Assembly (NCBI GenBank): GCA_031280335.1 | Contig: JAITGZ010000058.1 | Coordinates: 1 to 7,028, forward strand | DNA from: Deltaproteobacteria bacterium | Lineage (GTDB): Bacteria; Desulfobacterota; Desulfovibrionia; Desulfovibrionales; Desulfovibrionaceae | Reading direction: 5' to 3' | Length of the DNA: 7,028 nt | Part shown: positions 5,778 through 7,028 of the stretch, piece after piece | Layout: every line of letters starts with the position of its first letter | Numbering within the stretch: the stretch's first letter is position 1 | Program-made: the position numbers and the translations under genes | The notes under the pieces: generated by a model | The model's database searches: none | Told to the model about the DNA's origin: nothing | Seen by the model: the letters and a program-made list of their open reading frames with translations, nothing else

Positions 5778-6590
5778 TCAATAAAGCACCCGGATCAAGG
5801 TCAGGCCGTGCGCCGGGGCGGTGGGGAAGGGGCTGTCCTTGCGTTTGCCGGCGGCGAAGAGCGCCGCCGCGTCTGCCGGGCGCAGCCTGCCCCGGCCGGC
5901 CTCCACCAGAAAACCCATCAGGTTTCTGACCATCTGCTTGAGAAAGCCGTTGCCGGTGAAGCGCCAGAACCAATACCGGCCGGGTGGAAAATCCGGCGGT
6001 TCCGGAGACGGACACAGAGGCAGCCGGACCAGCTCGTCCAGGCGGCGTACTGTATTGCCTGCGCTATGGCCGGAATTTTGAAAAGCGGCGAAATCATGCT
6101 CGCCAAGCAGGGCGGCGGCGGCTTCGTCCATCAGACGCAAATCCAGCGGTCCGACGCGCCATACAAAAGGACCCCACCGGGGCGGCAGGGGGACGGAATC
6201 CAGGCTGAAGGCATAGGCGTAAATTTTGCCGGCAGCGCTGAAACGGGCATGAAAATCCGGCGGGACCTCCTCCGCCCCCAGAATGACCAGATCGTCCGGC
6301 AAGAGGCCGCGCAGGGCCAGGGGCCAGTTGATGCGGGCCAGCTTTGCCGGCACGTCAAAATGGGCCGCCTGCATATCGGCATGTACGCCGGCATCGGTGC
6401 GGCCGGCCCCATGCACACGCATGGGCAGCCCTGTAAGACGGGTCAAGGCGGCCTCCAGCTCTCCCTGCACCGTGCGCGGCCTGTGCGGCCCGTCGCCCTG
6501 GATTTGCCAGCCGGAAAAAGCCGTGCCCACGTATGCCAGGGTGAGTTTAATCCGCGTGAAGCCTGTGCGGTATTCGCCCATGCGCGTCAT
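5778..6590 (-). CDS. truA: tRNA pseudouridine(38-40) synthase TruA
   Basis: 270 residues, about the usual TruA length. It isomerises uridines 38-40 in the anticodon stem-loop of many tRNAs, in the cytoplasm. Hallmarks: LAYVGTAFSGWQIQ (18-31), then VQGELEAAL (41-49), the catalytic loop GAGRTDAGVHA (61-71) with nucleophile Asp66, FHARFSA (113-119), GEHDFAAFQNSG (163-174), FTGNGFLKQMVRNLMG (211-226), and the C-terminal APAHGLTLIRVLY. The start at ATG 6590 overlaps the upstream stop as ATGA and has no strong ribosome binding site of its own, so translation is probably coupled to the upstream gene. An alternative ATG three codons later (6581) is possible. Nothing is missing from the family core. 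Confidence 0.97.
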   Translation of the reverse strand: MTRMGEYRTGFTRIKLTLAYVGTAFSGWQIQGDGPHRPRTVQGELEAALTRLTGLPMRVHGAGRTDAGVHADMQAAHFDVPAKLARINWPLALRGLLPDDLVILGAEEVPPDFHARFSAAGKIYAYAFSLDSVPLPPRWGPFVWRVGPLDLRLMDEAAAALLGEHDFAAFQNSGHSAGNTVRRLDELVRLPLCPSPEPPDFPPGRYWFWRFTGNGFLKQMVRNLMGFLVEAGRGRLRPADAAALFAAGKRKDSPFPTAPAHGLTLIRVLY

Positions 6591-7028
6591 TCCAGGGGCA
6601 TCTGCATCCGGGCCAGGGCCTCTGTCAGGCGGGCGGCCTTGCCCGGGTCGGCATAGGTGAGAACCTCGCCCGCCTGGCGGCCGCGCATACCCGCCAAAAC
6701 CTTGACGGCAATCTTTTCGTCCAGAGTCCCAATAACCTCGGCCGCTTGGCGCGCCTTCATGTTGGAGAGTACATCCACCAGATGTTTGTACTTTTCGTTC
6801 TTGGTATCCTCCGCGTCCTTGAGCATGGTCTGCAGGCGCATTTCCAGGGCCTGCATCTGTTCCAGACGTGCGTTCAGGTCTTTTTCCAGGGCGCGCAGGT
6901 CCTGTTCGCGGCGGCTCAGTTCTTCCTGCCGGCGGTTCATGGCCTCCAGGGTCAGGCTGTTGGCCTGCCCGGCCTGCGCGGCGGGAGCCTGGGGCTGGGC
7001 GGGGGGAGGGGTAGCGGCAAAGGCCGCG
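6587..7028 (-). CDS. MotE-like protein with coiled coil and MgtE_N-type domain, C-terminal part (gene begins beyond right edge)
   Basis: The last 146 residues are present; the frame stays open to the window edge. It starts with a Pro/Ala/Gln-rich linker (TPPPAQPQAPAAQAGQ, about 7012-6967). A charged coiled coil follows (RRQEELSRREQDLRALEKDL and onwards, about 6940-6800). It ends in a helical domain with KYKHLVDVLSNMKARQAAEV, LDEKIAVKVLAGM and RQAGEVL, typical of the MgtE intracellular N-like/FliG-like fold. Such proteins (MotE family) are membrane- or periplasm-attached flagellar motor partners, and in Desulfovibrio-like genomes they are often filed as 'MgtE N-domain protein'. The ATG at 6940 is internal to the coiled coil and is not taken as the start. 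The gene stops in a 4-base overlap with truA. A flagellar role is inferred from domain order only. Confidence 0.75.
   Translation of the reverse strand, partial: AAFAATPPPAQPQAPAAQAGQANSLTLEAMNRRQEELSRREQDLRALEKDLNARLEQMQALEMRLQTMLKDAEDTKNEKYKHLVDVLSNMKARQAAEVIGTLDEKIAVKVLAGMRGRQAGEVLTYADPGKAARLTEALARMQMPLE

Noticed and set aside
5808..6656. 282-codon open frame on the plus strand
   Set aside because: It is antisense to truA and the MotE-like gene in high-GC DNA, with no family motif.
1..7028. tRNA or rRNA genes, CRISPR arrays, insertion sequences, phage genes
   Set aside because: No cloverleaf, no regularly spaced direct repeats and no transposase or phage coding sequence was found in the window.

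Overview
The window looks like a piece of a Desulfovibrionaceae chromosome (Desulfovibrio or Bilophila type). This rests on gene content and style: a BapA/LapA-like giant adhesin, a free-standing von Willebrand A (VWA) protein of the adhesin type, a remnant of the solute-binding sensor proteins typical of this group, a CitMHS_2/NhaD-like ion transporter, a MotE-like flagellar protein next to truA, and GC-rich intergenic hairpin repeats. The genus is inferred, not proven. Every gene I support is on the minus strand, so transcription runs from the right edge to the left.

In transcription order: (i) 7028-6587, the C-terminal part of a MotE-like protein (Pro/Ala-rich linker, coiled coil, MgtE_N-type domain), overlapping by ATGA with (ii) truA, tRNA pseudouridine synthase (6590-5778). 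(iii) A 312-base gap holds a cluster of GC hairpins (one copy of an intergenic repeat) and a sigma-70-like promoter for (iv) a 477-residue multi-pass transporter (5465-4032), which ends at a perfect 20-bp inverted repeat. (v) Directly after it lies a headless, internally deleted remnant of a sensor protein (3974-3423). (vi) A control region (about 3200-3400) carries a sigma-54 promoter, an IHF consensus and a large leader hairpin, and precedes (vii) a 509-residue VWA protein (3178-1649) of unknown role. (viii) A 523-base gap (1126-1648) holds the second copy of the intergenic repeat, a near-consensus sigma-54 promoter and a leader palindrome, and precedes (ix) the N-terminal 375 residues of a large repeat adhesin running off the left edge.

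The right half is housekeeping and motility material. The left half is a surface or biofilm module: the adhesin and the VWA gene each have their own -24/-12 promoter and a structured 5' leader, which suggests they are switched on together by an enhancer-binding protein. The adhesin has a TAAG motif after its N-terminal domain, compatible with LapG-type proteolytic release. The VWA protein resembles the VWA segment normally found inside such adhesins, but stands alone with a degenerate metal site, many cysteines and no visible secretion signal. That pairing, with its shared promoter type, is the most interesting part of the window.
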